A program made the translations under genes and the position numbers. From Iris pallida (lineage: Eukaryota > Streptophyta > Magnoliopsida > Asparagales > Iridaceae), in contig JANAVB010015600.1 in assembly GCA_029216955.1 (NCBI GenBank), positions 28,084,352-28,148,351 on the forward strand: DNA of 64,000 nucleotides, read 5' to 3'. The notes under the pieces are model-generated. The model was not told the origin of the DNA, searched no databases, and saw nothing but the letters and a program-made list of their open reading frames with translations. Below, piece by piece: positions 29,601 through 41,057 of this stretch. Position 1 is the stretch's first letter, and the number at the start of each line of letters is the position of its first letter.

Positions 29601-31342
29601 GGTACATTAAATACTACCCTACCTTCCCGATAATCTATCGTCGCATGACTGTCTCTCAACCAGTCCATGCCTAGGACAACGTCAAAGTTGTCCATGGGGA
29701 ACTCAATCAAAGATGCGGGCAATAATCGCCCACTCACTACGACTGGACACGCTAAGCACACTCTGCTAACTCCTACGAGCCCATTACCAGTGAGTATATT
29801 CATCCTCTATGGCAATGCCTCGAACTCCAATCCAATATGTGTCATAAATCGTGCAGATATAAAAGAGTGGGTAGCCCCCGAATCAAACAATGCTACTGCA
29901 GGAAAAGAGGTAACATAAATATTACCTGCAACCACGTTGCCTGAAGCTAGTGCATCTTCCAGTGATAGGGTGAAGGCCTGGCCCTGGCCTTGCTGAGCTC
30001 CCTCCTGCTGCCTTTCTCGACCATGCTGTCGTTGCGGCCTCTACGGGCCTTCCTTATTATGTGCCTAGCGAAACATCTGAGCCTGCATGGGTAGACGCTG
30101 GGCTAGCGGCCTTACGGCCAGTGCTGGTCCTCTGTTCGGTGCTGCCCCTGGAGCTGGCAATGTCGGAAACTGCTGAACTGGCCCTCCTGGCCTCTGTATC
30201 ATAGGACAATTAGCAATCCTATAGTCTGGACTGCCACACCTCATGCATAACCCATTAGCTGAACGACACACATCCCTAGTGTGCCCTCACATACCACAGT
30301 AAGTACATCCAATGGACGCCCCCTGGCGTTGCTGCTGGTTCCTCGGCTGCTGATGCCGGACTGGTACTGATATCTCAGATACTGCCGTCCTCCGCGGCGC
30401 TCCTGACTCATGAATACGGATGCTGGGTGCTGGCGCCGATGTCCGATGCACTGCTCCTCCACCCCTACTCTGGGAATGGAACCTCTTCTGGCCCCTATGT
30501 CGTGTCACCAACCTCTGTTGGGTAAGTTTATGCCTACGGGCTGCCGTTAAAATGGCATCAAAAGTCTGATAGTCGTGCCCCTCTACAAGCTGTATAATTT
30601 CCAAATGAAGTCCCTGCTGGAACCTCATCGCCTTCTCGAGCTCTGTAGCTACCATCGTCGGAGCAAACCGACTCAGTCTGCAGAACTCCGCTGCATATCC
30701 ATCCACCATCTTTGCAGCCTGCTTGAGACTGATAAACCTCTGTTGTAGCTCATACCGCGCTACCACGCCAAAGTACTTGGCCTTGAATCTGGTACGGAAG
30801 CTATCCCAGGGAACAGGACGCCTCAGTCCAACCTCTTCTGATGCCCACTAATCGTGGGCGAGATCCTGAAGTATCAGTCTAACCTGGTCAACCTTCTCTT
30901 CTGCTGGAACCTTAGCTGCAGTCAATATGGCCTCAGTATCCTGAAGCCAAGCATCCGCCGTGATGGCATCCTCCGTGCCGTTAAAATATCTAGGGTTAAG
31001 TCGACAAAACCTCCTCGATGCTCCTGAATCATTCCTGACACTTCTCTCGAGGGCTAATTGTAACCCCTGATTCAGTAGCACATTTTGTTCCTGCTGTCGG
31101 GTCTGCTGTTGCTGATGGACTGCCACATGTCGCTGTTGAGTAGCCAAGAATCCCCGGATGACCTCCAAGAGTGTTGCAGCATCAGGTACTGGCGTCGCTG
31201 CAGGCACCGCTGGGGGTGCAGGAGTTTCTAGAACCTGCGGTTCTACTGGCTCTGATATCACTTCCACTCGGATCTGGTCAGGAGAATGTACTCCTTCCGG
31301 TTGCTGCCCCGTCGAGCCATGCTCTGCCGGTTGTTCCTCCAT
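26601..31342 (-). pseudogene. Gypsy 1 gag-pol polyprotein with multiple stops
   Basis: Gag begins at 31342 (MEEQPAEHGSTGQQ) and runs through a retrotransposon gag core to two zinc knuckles (near 30230-30310). The first is broken by TGA and the second has Tyr for His. Protease has LFDSGATHSFIS (about 29865-29900). RT keeps [16 protein letters not shown] and FIDDILVYS (near 28940). RNase H has [13 protein letters not shown]. Integrase has the H/C finger ending CLVCQQVKA and the SDRDTRFTSHFW core. The end (26620-26760) is a chromodomain-like block, LDRREKVLKNRTISLVRVAW, placing it among chromoviruses. Stops are seen near 30848, 29804, 28880, 27707, 27650 and 27159, with a frameshift near 27610. 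It is not functional. Confidence 0.92.
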
Positions 31343-31569
31343 GTTGGCCTCACCAGCTACTGAGAAAGAAGCACCCCTATAAGGAAGGGTACATGATATC
31401 AATTATTAGAACGAGGTAGATTCGAGGATGCAATTCAGGTTATCAATCAAGGTGAGGAAAGAGAAATCGAGGCAAGAGATTCAAAGGGAACAAGTTTTAA
31501 TTGAGACTCCTATAATAGTTTTACCCCACAAGTCTGAAATCAGACCTGTATGGGCCACCAATAAAACCT

Positions 31570-32723
31570 TGTCACGCCCCAGTATCGAAATACGGAGACG
31601 GACTAGGCCAGCTACTCCATATAAGGTATACAAACGTCATACGGCGATCGTGGCTGTCGAGAGACAATGGGGTATATGCTACATTCAAGTCTCCTATGGT
31701 CACACAGAATATCTATGTCTCAATCATTCAAGCCAAAAAATATCAATTAATGAACATATAAGATAAAGCAGTAAGGCGTCCCTGACGCTTCATCAAAATG
31801 ATTATGGGGGTCTAGCTTTAGCCCAAAAAGTCATAGATACAAAATTGTATTCAGCTGCAGTCTAATTTAATTACAATTGTGCAAAGACAAAATATCTAGA
31901 TTAGCCGGCTAAACAGGTGCCGGTGGCTAAACGCCAGGACATAAGTAAAGATACAAGAGTGGTGAACAAGAAATCCACTCGAGTCCCCCACCAGCCATGC
32001 TCCTAGTATGCACCATTGACGTCAGAAAAGAAGTTCGGATCCTCAGGCTCTGCTACGTGATCTGGCCAAACAAAACCAGCGGGGTCAGCCCCGAATAGCA
32101 AGTACCACAAGGGAGCACAAAAGAGTGAGATAAAACCCAAGCATAAATATTAAATAAAGCTTCCGGTCGTAACTTCCTCCAAACAAGTCGAAATCTAACT
32201 TTCCAAAGGTCAAAATTGTGTAGAATCAAATTTCCTACAACATAGGACCATTGGTTTTCGAAAATAGCCAAGTTTGATAGATCAAAACCATGAAAACCGA
32301 TGAAACCCTAGTTTTAGGAACTTATATCTACACAAATCTAGCCATTAAAATTAAAAACTTTATGAACTAAACTTGTAGAGAATGAAAAGAAGAACATTAT
32401 AGGCAAATAATATCAAGGAAAAATCAAGAATGAAAAATTCACTAATCTCCACTTTTGAGCAAGTTGTACTTGCCTGTAGAGTGGTTGTTGAGAGAAATAA
32501 ATGGAGGAGTGAATGAGGAGAGAGAGAGAGAGAGAGAGGAAGAGATATTAAATAGGGGTTGGGTTGGCTTAAGAAAACCCTAATTCCTAATCACTATACT
32601 AATGACAATGCTAAAAAAACTACATGCCACCATTAATAAATATACGGAATTATACACATGCTAAATACATATCCCGTATACGGAATCCTTGAAGAATACA
32701 TATATCGGGATCGGGGAGTGACA
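31570..32723 (-). repeat. 5' LTR of gypsy 1
   Basis: 1,154 bp partner of the 3' LTR. The AGGTTTTATTGGTGGCCC leader that follows it is shared with gypsy 3. Confidence 0.92.
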
Positions 32724-32886
32724 AAGATATTTACATGAAGAGAAGATTCTATAACTTATATAACTTCCAGAAACTTAGAAAAGTCTCATGAGAATTTAAA
32801 AGAACTCCACCATACTCTGGAGGATTCTAGAGCCTTACAACTAAACCTCTATAATGTACAACATTGTCTCGATGGATCAAAAAATC

Positions 32887-33052
32887 TTGCACAATTAACA
32901 AAATGGATCATTTGATGATCCGTATTTACTGAGATCTATTACATATTTGCTGGCACCCATCCTTTCCAATTTCAATTTGAGGTTGTATACTCGAGCTATC
33001 CTCGAAAGATCTATATTCATGTCAATTTTAAATTGCGATCTTTTCAATGACA
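32887..33052 (+). pseudogene. Inverted, decayed copy of MER3 exon 1 and intron 1 start
   Basis: Plus-strand DNA from about 32887 matches the minus-strand MER3 start region: ACAATTAACAAAATGG here against ACAATTGGCAAAATGG there. It then has GATCCGTATTTACTGAGATC in the exon and the shared donor GAGGTTGTATACTCGAGC, continuing into intron 1 to ATGACAAT. One base is lost just after the ATG, shifting the frame; otherwise the residues read as a diverged version of exon 1 (DPYLLRS for DPYLLKS). This copy is continuous with the palindrome arm at 23840-25034 once the LTR insertions are set aside, and is cut on the right by a copia LTR. Confidence 0.85.
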
Positions 33053-33529
33053 ATTATTGGAATTATTCAATAATTAAGGGACCACACATGTAAAATTAAT
33101 TGTGTTTAGGCTATCTAAATAATTAAGCCAAATTAAAGTGGTCTATTTAGAAATTGGCTTAAGGGTATAATTGTCATGGAATTAATGTGTAGATACTGGA
33201 GATAATTCTAATTTGATGAGGGGCCAAATTAAAAATGTTAAAACATATAAATATATGTATTTATTAGGGTTATGGTCCCCAACTTATACGGCCACCAAAA
33301 GAGAGGTTTTCTCTTTTTCTCTTCTGCATCCCCATCAACAGAAAGAGAGGGACAAAGGATTCGGATTCTTCTTTGTCATTAAGGGTCGTAGCAAGTTGGA
33401 AGATCGAACCCCATAAAAGGACGACCACTTCAAGATCTATCAAGCCTAGCAATGGATTCAGGTACGCTTCCGCAATTTAATTTATGTTATTCATCTCGTG
33501 AATCGACAGGGTACAATAAATTGCTAACA
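33053..33529 (+). repeat. 5' LTR of degenerate copia (left edge approximate)
   Basis: Begins near TTGGAATTATTCAATAATTA, where the MER3-like sequence stops, and ends CTAACA before the primer site. Confidence 0.62.
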
Positions 33530-33531
33530 AG

Positions 33532-33545
33532 TGGTATCAGAGCCA
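33532..33545 (+). other. tRNA-Met primer-binding site
   Basis: TGGTATCAGAGCCA is complementary to the 3' end of plant initiator tRNA-Met and marks the start of reverse transcription in copia elements. Confidence 0.9.
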
Positions 33546-35320
33546 CCTTTGTTTGATTCATGAGTTTGAGATTTTCAGATTCAAATTTTGTTGGTGTTCA
33601 GAAACCCTAGATCGTTAGATCTAATTTTATTTAGGATTCTGATTGTTCTATGGAAGCTTTTATTATTCACCGAGTATTTTTATATATATAAAGAATCCGG
33701 TCTCAATTGCTTCCAGATGTCCATGAATTTTGTAAAACAATTGCTTAAGATTTCGAAACCAAAAGAGTAACGTGCTAGCATGCTTCACGTTTCTTGCTAC
33801 TGCTACTTGAGGTGTCCATGAATTTTTTCTTTTTCGAACGCTTTCGTTCATGAATTTTTCATCTTTGAAAAATACGAATTCAATTAAGCATTATTGGTGC
33901 AAACTTTTAAAGCTGACCTGTTGTTATTATGCTACTGCTACTATATTGATTTGGTAGGCACGATCATAATAAATGTTAACATTGGTTTGTATGCATCTTA
34001 AATGAATTCGTATTTTAGTCACAGAAGTGAATTCGTATTTTAGCCACATAAGTAATTTTACATCTTAAATCTTAACATTGGTTTGCTGCCAATTTTTTAT
34101 TGATTTGATTGGCATACTTAAGGAAATCTTGATAGAAATTTTAATTTATGTACAGTAATGACCTCTCTATTCATGCTTAAATATTAGATATGGACGCATG
34201 TGATAATGACCGTAGAAATTCTCCATTATATTAAATATGCATGAATATGCTTATTGCTGGACATGTGATAATATGGAATGTCGGTTAGATTCCAATTACT
34301 CATGCTGATAGATATTTGATGTTACTCAATTTAGAGTGTTTTCCAATCTAAGTTGATCATTGGATGACAAATTGGAATCAAATATATACAATTTTATGTT
34401 TGGCATAAATTTAGTTTCCAATAAAGTTATGTTCTAACTCATATATTTGATGTAATCTATTGACGTAAATATCTTCAGCAGATTATTTTAATATAATCTT
34501 TATGGGTTATTTGAAGCAATCTATTGGTCCATATCTTCAGTAAAATATTACGTAAATTTTATTATGTTGACAATGCTCAGTTTAGTCAAATTAAGAATAT
34601 TTGTTTGAATCATGTAAAGAGATTCACATGCATATGATTATCTTATTTGAGTTGTAATATTTTAATTATACATGTACATAAAGTTTTGGACATGATTCGG
34701 CTTTGTAAAATTTAGTCAACATTCAAATATTTTTTTTGGTGCCTTTTGTGACTAGCAATAGTCATCTAATATTCTAAATAGACCCATTGAAACAAGATGT
34801 CGCCAAAGTGACCTCTCTTGCGTAGATAGTCTATGAGGGATGTTAGATGTTTGTGTGTATAAATTCATGCGAGTATTAGCCGGCCCAAAGGAAGGTTAAT
34901 ACTTGGCCGAATTGCACACATACTTGTGGTGATAAATGTGTGACAATTATACGGTTTACATGTGAATAATAATCCGATCCAAAGATAAGCTTATTATTTG
35001 ACATGACTTATTGTCAACGTTTGATCATTACACCAAAAATACCACTTGCAGTTAATATCACTGTCCAAAGACTTGATATTAATGATGTATTAGGTATCTT
35101 GAGATGGGATTCACCATTATTTGAATTTGTTCGACTATATTTTACGCTTTGGTTATTTGTTAGAGCATGTTTGTTTTTGTTGCTTTGTTCTCTTTACAGT
35201 TAATGTTGTTAAAATATCTGCCAATAAGATTTTAATTTTCATGTTTAATGGGATAAACTTTAAGGGCAAAAAAAAATGAATACAGTAGCTGCTAAGGGTC
35301 CAGATCAAAAAAAATAACAA
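33546..35320. other. Copia leader and lost gag region
   Basis: AT-rich DNA where gag would be expected. I cannot recognise gag in any frame. It is strongly decayed or replaced. Confidence 0.4.
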
Positions 35321-35324
35321 TATA

Positions 35325-37763
35325 AAACTAAGGGTTGTTCTTTTGTGATAAGACAGGACACATAAGGAAGAAATGTACAAAGTACCATGCATGGCGTATA
35401 AAAAAAAGTATATTTCTAAATTTGATCTGTTCTGAGGTTAATTTAGATTTAGTACCAAGAAACTCATGGTAGTTAGATTCTGGTGGGACTACCCACATTA
35501 ATATTCTAGGCAAGGTTGCCTGAGTTACCGAAAGTCAATTGATGGTGAAAGATACATCTATGTGGGTGACGACAATTCGGTAGAAGTGAAAACAATAGGA
35601 CATTTTAGGTTATTTTTAGGAACCGATTATTTTTTGGATTTGATAGACAATTTTATTGTACCGTCTTTTAGACGAAATTCAGTTTCAGTTTCCTTAATGG
35701 ACAAATCTGATTATCATTGTTCATTTGGAAACAATAAGTTTAGTCTATCTTTAAATTTAAATATTATTGGTAACGGTTCCCTTAAGGTTTATGATAACCT
35801 ATATTCAGTTGAAACTATTGCATCTTATAATGAAACCTTGCAAGTGAAGTCATGTGGTACTAAACGCAAAATTAACAATATATTTTTTTAGCCTTATTAT
35901 GACATAAGCAGTAGGTCACTTCTCTAGAAATAGAGTTGAACGATTTGTGTCTGATGAGATTTGGATTCCATTGACTTTATAAACTTTAATGTTTATATTG
36001 AATGTGTAATGGAAAGATAGACCAAAGTTAAATTATAAGCAGCTACTTTATTGGTTATGCTACAGATCAAGGGGTTGATAATTATACAATCCCACACTAA
36101 GAAATTTTTTTGAGACGAGAAGTGTAATAATTTTTGAGGATGTTGAGTTTTGGGGAGAAATAAAATCAGGGTCATTGTCTTTGAGAAGGAATCAATTACG
36201 ATTCCTACTATCACTTTTGACGATGTGCAGGATTCTATACATGTCATGATCAAGAAGTGAATTCGGAGTATCAATAAGACAATGTTGAATTACCTCTATA
36301 AGTCGTTGTTGAGATACCTTAACAACGATAACGTAGCGGCACCCCACTCAATATAAGGTAATTATTCCTAAGGAACAAACTCAACAACCTCAAGCACCGG
36401 TAATATTAAGATGGTCCACCAGAGAAAGGAGAAATATACTTTCGGATAATATTGTCATATTTCTCTAGGAACGTGAGGAAGACTGTGGATGCTGAAAGAT
36501 GATCTAATCAACTTCCATTAGGCCATGGAAAGTTCCAGTTCTCAAAGTGGATTGATAAAATAAATAAGGAGTATAAGTTCATGCAAGACAATAAAGTTTA
36601 AGAACTTGTCCCATTACCAAAAGGTCTGAAATCCATTGGTTGCAAATGGACATTCAGAACCAAGAAGGATTCGAAGGGTCATGTGGAGAGGTATAAAGTA
36701 TGTCTTGTAACTAGTGACTTTACTCAAAATTTTGGAATTGATTTTAAAGAGTTTTTCTCTTCGTATCTTTAAAAACTCCTTTAAAACAATCATAGCACAT
36801 GTTGCATATTTTGATCTTGAGTTACATCAAATGGATGTCAAAACGGTGTTTCTCAATGGTAACATTGACGAAACTATTTATATAGTGCAGCCATAAAACT
36901 TTGTGTCGAAAGATCCAAATAATATGGTTTACAAATTGACAAAATCTATTTATGGACTCAAGCAAGCTTCTCGTCAGTGGTACTATAAATTTCACCAAGT
37001 TGTTATCTCGTTTGGTTTTGAGGTTAACGTTGTTGAAGATGTGTGTATCACAAATTCAGTGGAAGTAAAATTATTTTTCTGGTTTTGTATGTTGATGAGA
37101 TACTGCTTGCCACAAATGATATAGGCATATTGCATGACACTAAGAAATTTCTATCAAATAACTTTGAGATGAAAGATCTTGGTGACGCCTCTTTCGTATT
37201 AGGAATTCAAATACACCGAGATCGTTCTCGAGGTATTCTTGGATTATCACAAAAGAGCTATATCGATAAAGTGCTTAAAAGATGTAGCATTCAGGAATAC
37301 AAACCAGGTGACACTCCAGTCGCTAAAGGAGATAAGTTCAGTCTCAATCAGTGCCCTAAGAATAGCCTTGAAATTAAGAAAATATAATAGATTTTTCCTT
37401 CATGATCAGTTGTAGGGAGTCTAATGTATGCTCAAGTATGTACGTGTCAGAATATTGCGTACATATTAGGACGTTAGGCAGATATTTAAGCAAATATGGA
37501 TGGATCATTGGGTATCAGCCAAACTACTTAAATAATTAATAGAGAACAAGAAATTATATGCTCTTTGTAGGAGATCGGATAATTCTGGAGATCATAAGGT
37601 ATTCCGACTCCGATTTTGTTAGATGCCAACACAGTAGGAGATCCACATCAGGTTATGCTGACTAATGGAGATATATTTTGGATGAGTGTCAAACATGCAC
37701 TCATAATTTCTTCCACTATGGCAGCAAGGTTTATAGCATGATGTGGGACATCTATTCAGGGAA
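35325..37763 (+). pseudogene. Copia gag-pol remnants
   Basis: A zinc-knuckle trace (CDKTGHIRKKCTKYHAWR, frameshifted, 35335-35395) precedes a protease trace LDSGGTTHI (about 35475), where DSGA has become DSGG. An open block at 35562-35891 reads VPSFRRNSVSVSLMDKSDYH, the segment before integrase. Integrase is missing. RT traces follow (KSIGCKWTFRTKKDSKGHVE near 36640, QMDVKTVFLNGNIDETIY, YGLKQASRQWYYKFHQ, LYVDEILLATND, where YVDD has become YVDE), then an RNase H end near 37700. There are many stops and a large deletion. It is not functional. Confidence 0.85.
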
Positions 37764-38439
37764 TGTCACGCCCCAGAACCAGAATACTGGAGAGCGGGGG
37801 CAGACATAGCCAGCTACATATATTGAAGTGCAACCCACCTCGCTATACGGTCACGGCTGTCTAGATACATAAGGGTTTAACTACAATCCATCAGTCTCCT
37901 ATGGTCATGAACAAGCCTATTGTCTCAATCACAAGTAAGTAAGTAAATGTTACAAGATGTAAGACCACCAAATATACAATAGTAAGATGTCCCAAACATT
38001 ACATATTGGATGATCATGAAGCTAGTCGTACAAAATGTCAGGACTAGCAAGAGTTTTAGTCAATACATGATCAACCCTAGGATTTATCAATCATGTTACA
38101 GCCCGTAGACAGACAGTAAATAAGGTGCAATACGAGCTAACACGTGCTCGTCGGCTAAACGCCTCAAAAGAATAATTTTACAATAAAGTGGGAGAACAAA
38201 AGAAACCCACTCGTTGCCAGAGTTCCGTCTGGTGGTCACCATCTGGCTGAAAGGTAGATAGATCCTCTAGAGCTGCTCCGATATCTGGCCACACAAAACC
38301 AGCTGGGTCAGACCCCAGAAAGAGCAAGTGCCACAAAGGAGGCTTCGCTTAGGAACTAAAACCAGCAAATCACAATAGAATATTAAAGATAATAAATAAA
38401 GAACTGATAATAATAGAGATGACAACAGTAAACTGAGTA

Positions 38440-39050
38440 CGAGAAAACCATTCAAGTAGCCAGGTCACAACCCTTAAACCAAACAAGGACCGGGGTTGCA
38501 GCCCTTCACCTGAATAGAAACCCGTCTCAAATACTATTGGTACAGTGAAGACAATAAATAAAGAGAGGACACAGAACTACTCCGGGAGCTAGGTTACAAC
38601 CCTTAAACCAAACAAGGACCGGGGTTGTACCCTTCGCCTGAACAGAACTGGACCCCTGATCTTTATTGCTAAGGCCATTATAAATAATCATGTTACTAAG
38701 GTAAGACAAAACCTGACAAGCATGGCAGGGGGCACGATAAGACAATAAACGAAGAGAAGACACAGAACTGCTCCGGGAGCCAGGTTACAACCCTTAAACC
38801 AAACAAGGACCGGGGTTGTAACCCTTCGCCTGAACAGAACTGGACCCCTGATCTTTATTGTTAAGGCCAGTATAAATAATCATGCTATTTAAGTAAGGTA
38901 AAACATGACGAGCATGGCATGGGGTGCAATAACACAATAAATGAAGAGAAGACACAGAACTGTCCCGGGAGCCAGGTTACAACCCTTAAACCAAACAAGG
39001 ACCGGGGTTGTAACCCTTCGCCTGAACGGAACTGGTCCTCCGATCGTTAT
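38440..39050. repeat. About 190-bp tandem repeats in gypsy 2 LTR
   Basis: The phrase AACCCTTAAACCAAACAAGG recurs near 38468, 38597, 38789 and 38981. The last three are about 190 bp apart and the first is a shorter unit. Confidence 0.85.
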
Positions 39051-39806
39051 TATTAAGACAAGCATAATAAGTCATGTCATGTCACAATCTTGTACAGGAT
39101 TAGGACAAGTCGAAGCTGAGCTAGACTTCATTCAATCAATCACGGCTAATCAAGAGTACGACTTGATACTTTTAACTAACTAGGGTTATCACAGGCCTAG
39201 TTACTAGCAAGATACAATGAGATTATCCCAACAGCCACAAGCCCTGCAGACCATCCGGTTATCCAGGTCGAATGTCCATTTATGAAGAATGCAACACGTG
39301 ATTGTGTGCTGAAAATGTGCCCTACTCATCGGTAGGCAACAAGTCCTCCGAATGCGTCCAGATAACGGGATTATCTGTAGCTGGGAATCTCTTCATGACT
39401 ACTGAATTATTCTAGTTAATTTAGCCTTAGTCAATTTCAATAGGTACCCCTGACCGTGGTACTCAGGGATCCCCATCCTAGACATGATGCAAGACAGTAC
39501 CAGTTTATTTGTACAAACACAATCGCCCATGGTGTCCAGGTCTTTCATACTTGTCATGTCAGACTAGCTATTATAACAATATGTCATGATATATCATGTC
39601 AGTTTGCTTGCTAGAGTGCGCCACCGCGGGCCATTATCGTGTTCTATTCTTACCTTATCATGAATGAGAGAACTTGCATAAAATAACTAGTGACATATTT
39701 TTGAAGCCAAGGAAAAGATCTACAACTTTCATATTTTGAGTTTTTCAAGATTCTAGCTACAAAACAATTTAAACAGACAAAAATAGTAAAATAGAGCAAT
39801 TCCAAT

Positions 39807-40142
39807 GCATGGGATTCCTGCACAATCGGCGCGTGGGATTCCTGCACAATCGGCGCGTGGGATTCCTGCGCAATCGGCGCATGGGATTCCTGTGCAATCG
39901 GCGCATAGGATTCCTGCAACATCGGTGCGTGGGATTCCTGCACAATCGGCGCGTGGGATTCCCGCACAATCGGTATGTGGGATTCCTATGCAATCGGCGC
40001 ATGGGATTCCTGTACCATCGGCGCATGGGATTCCTGCGCAATCGGTGCATGGGATTCCTGCACCATCGGTGCGTGGGATTCCTGTGCAATCGGCGCATGG
40101 GATTCCTGCACCATTGGCGTATGGGATTCCTGCGCAATCGGC
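39807..40142. repeat. 24-bp minisatellite, 14 units
   Basis: Units of the form GCATGGGATTCCTGCGCAATCG plus GC vary at a few positions. Because 24 is divisible by three, long frames stay open on both strands (GIPAQSAR-type repeats), but there is no sign these are genes. Confidence 0.9.
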
Positions 40143-41057
40143 GCATGGGAAACTCACGTTGCGTCTTCAGTACATGTACGTAGGGAACATACGCGTATGA
40201 TACGCTTAGAGTTAAGAGATGCGTTGTCGGGACTTCACAGCGCATGGCCTCCCGGCGCATGGTCTCCCGGGCGCATAGGGGTCATCGTCCCCAATCAGCA
40301 AGTTCATCCATGAAAGTTCTGAAAACTTGCCATGGCCATAACTTGCTCATCCGAAGTTGAAATCAAGCGAAACAAAAGCCAAAACTGCATAAAATTGAAT
40401 TTTCTACAACATAGAACCATTAGTTTTCGAAAATAGCCAAGTTTTAGAGATCAAAACCAAGAAAAACCAAAAAGTTACAAACTTAGATCTACAAGAATCC
40501 ATCCATCAAATCCAAAAATGTCAAGTTCTAAAGAGCCTTAGAATCAAGTAAGGAAGAGAATGGAACAATAAAACTTGAGATCCATCATGAAGCAAGTTTG
40601 TACTTGCCTAGCTCTCTTCCCTGGTAGGTGGAAGAGAAATGGTGGAGAAGAAGAAGTGAAGGAGAAGAATGAATGAAGAGAGAGAGAGAGAGTTAGGTGA
40701 AAATATAAATGAGGGTGGTGGTGGTAGGTGGGGGTTTGGTCCACCTAAAATCAAGTCAAGCCGAACCAGCAACAAATTGAACCGAACCAAGAAGGAAATG
40801 CCAAAATAACCATGCAGAAAAATACGCAATACGAGTCAAGAATACGTACACGTATACCAAGATACGTAATATGAACCACACGTATTACAACTATACCCAC
40901 CTTAAAAGAATTATGTCCTCAAAATTTAATCAAGAGGCTAGAGAGGTCGGGACAAGCTATATTAATCACAAGCAAGTCATAACTAGGCAACCATTCAAGC
41001 AATCATTCATGCAAGCAAGGAAGCTGAGGGTGTAGGGCATAAGAAGGACATTATACC

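Larger units (their letters stand above)
25284..32723 (-). mobile_element. Ty3/gypsy chromovirus (Tekay/Del-like), full length but degenerate
   Basis: LTRs 25284-26435 and 31570-32723 are nearly identical and flanked by the target duplication AAGAT (25279-25283 and 32724-32728). They run TGTCACTCCCCGATCCCG to GGGGCGTGACA on the minus strand. The purine tract AAGGAGGATAGGGA abuts the 3' LTR. The internal region encodes gag, protease, RT, RNase H, integrase and a C-terminal chromodomain-like segment. About eight stops or frameshifts break it. Confidence 0.94.
25035..32886 (+). mobile_element. Probable solo LTR split by a gypsy element
   Basis: Starts TGTCACGGACTTAG at 25035 exactly where the inverted MER3 copy is interrupted, and ends near 32886 where that copy resumes. 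Without the nested gypsy it is about 412 bp. It holds a TATA-like CTATTTATAAGG near 25234, as in an LTR promoter. The right edge and target duplication are not clean, so the type is inferred. Confidence 0.5.
33053..37763 (+). mobile_element. Degenerate copia retrotransposon, 5' part (3' part displaced)
   Basis: A probable 5' LTR (about 33053-33529) ends CTAACA and is followed two bases later by a perfect tRNA-Met primer site, TGGTATCAGAGCCA (33532-33545). Pieces of gag knuckle, protease, pre-integrase, RT and RNase H follow on the plus strand. It is cut at 37764 by gypsy 2, so its 3' LTR must lie right of the window. It entered intron 1 of the inverted MER3 copy. The exact LTR start is uncertain. 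Confidence 0.8.
37764..40889 (-). repeat. 3' LTR of gypsy 2, about 3.1 kb with two tandem arrays
   Basis: Starts TGTCACGCCCCAG and ends near GTATTACA as read on the plus strand. It is unusually long because of the arrays at 38440-39040 and 39807-40142. The right edge is inferred by alignment of the neighbouring purine tract with gypsy 1. Confidence 0.75.

Noticed and set aside
35003..35203. 66-residue hydrophobic plus-strand frame
   Set aside because: It lies in the decayed copia leader, with no similarity to gag and no splice or start support.
39805..40313. Repetitive 24-bp units that might suggest a CRISPR array or a repeat protein
   Set aside because: Units are contiguous with no unique spacers, lie in a plant gypsy LTR, and are open in many frames only because 24 is divisible by three.
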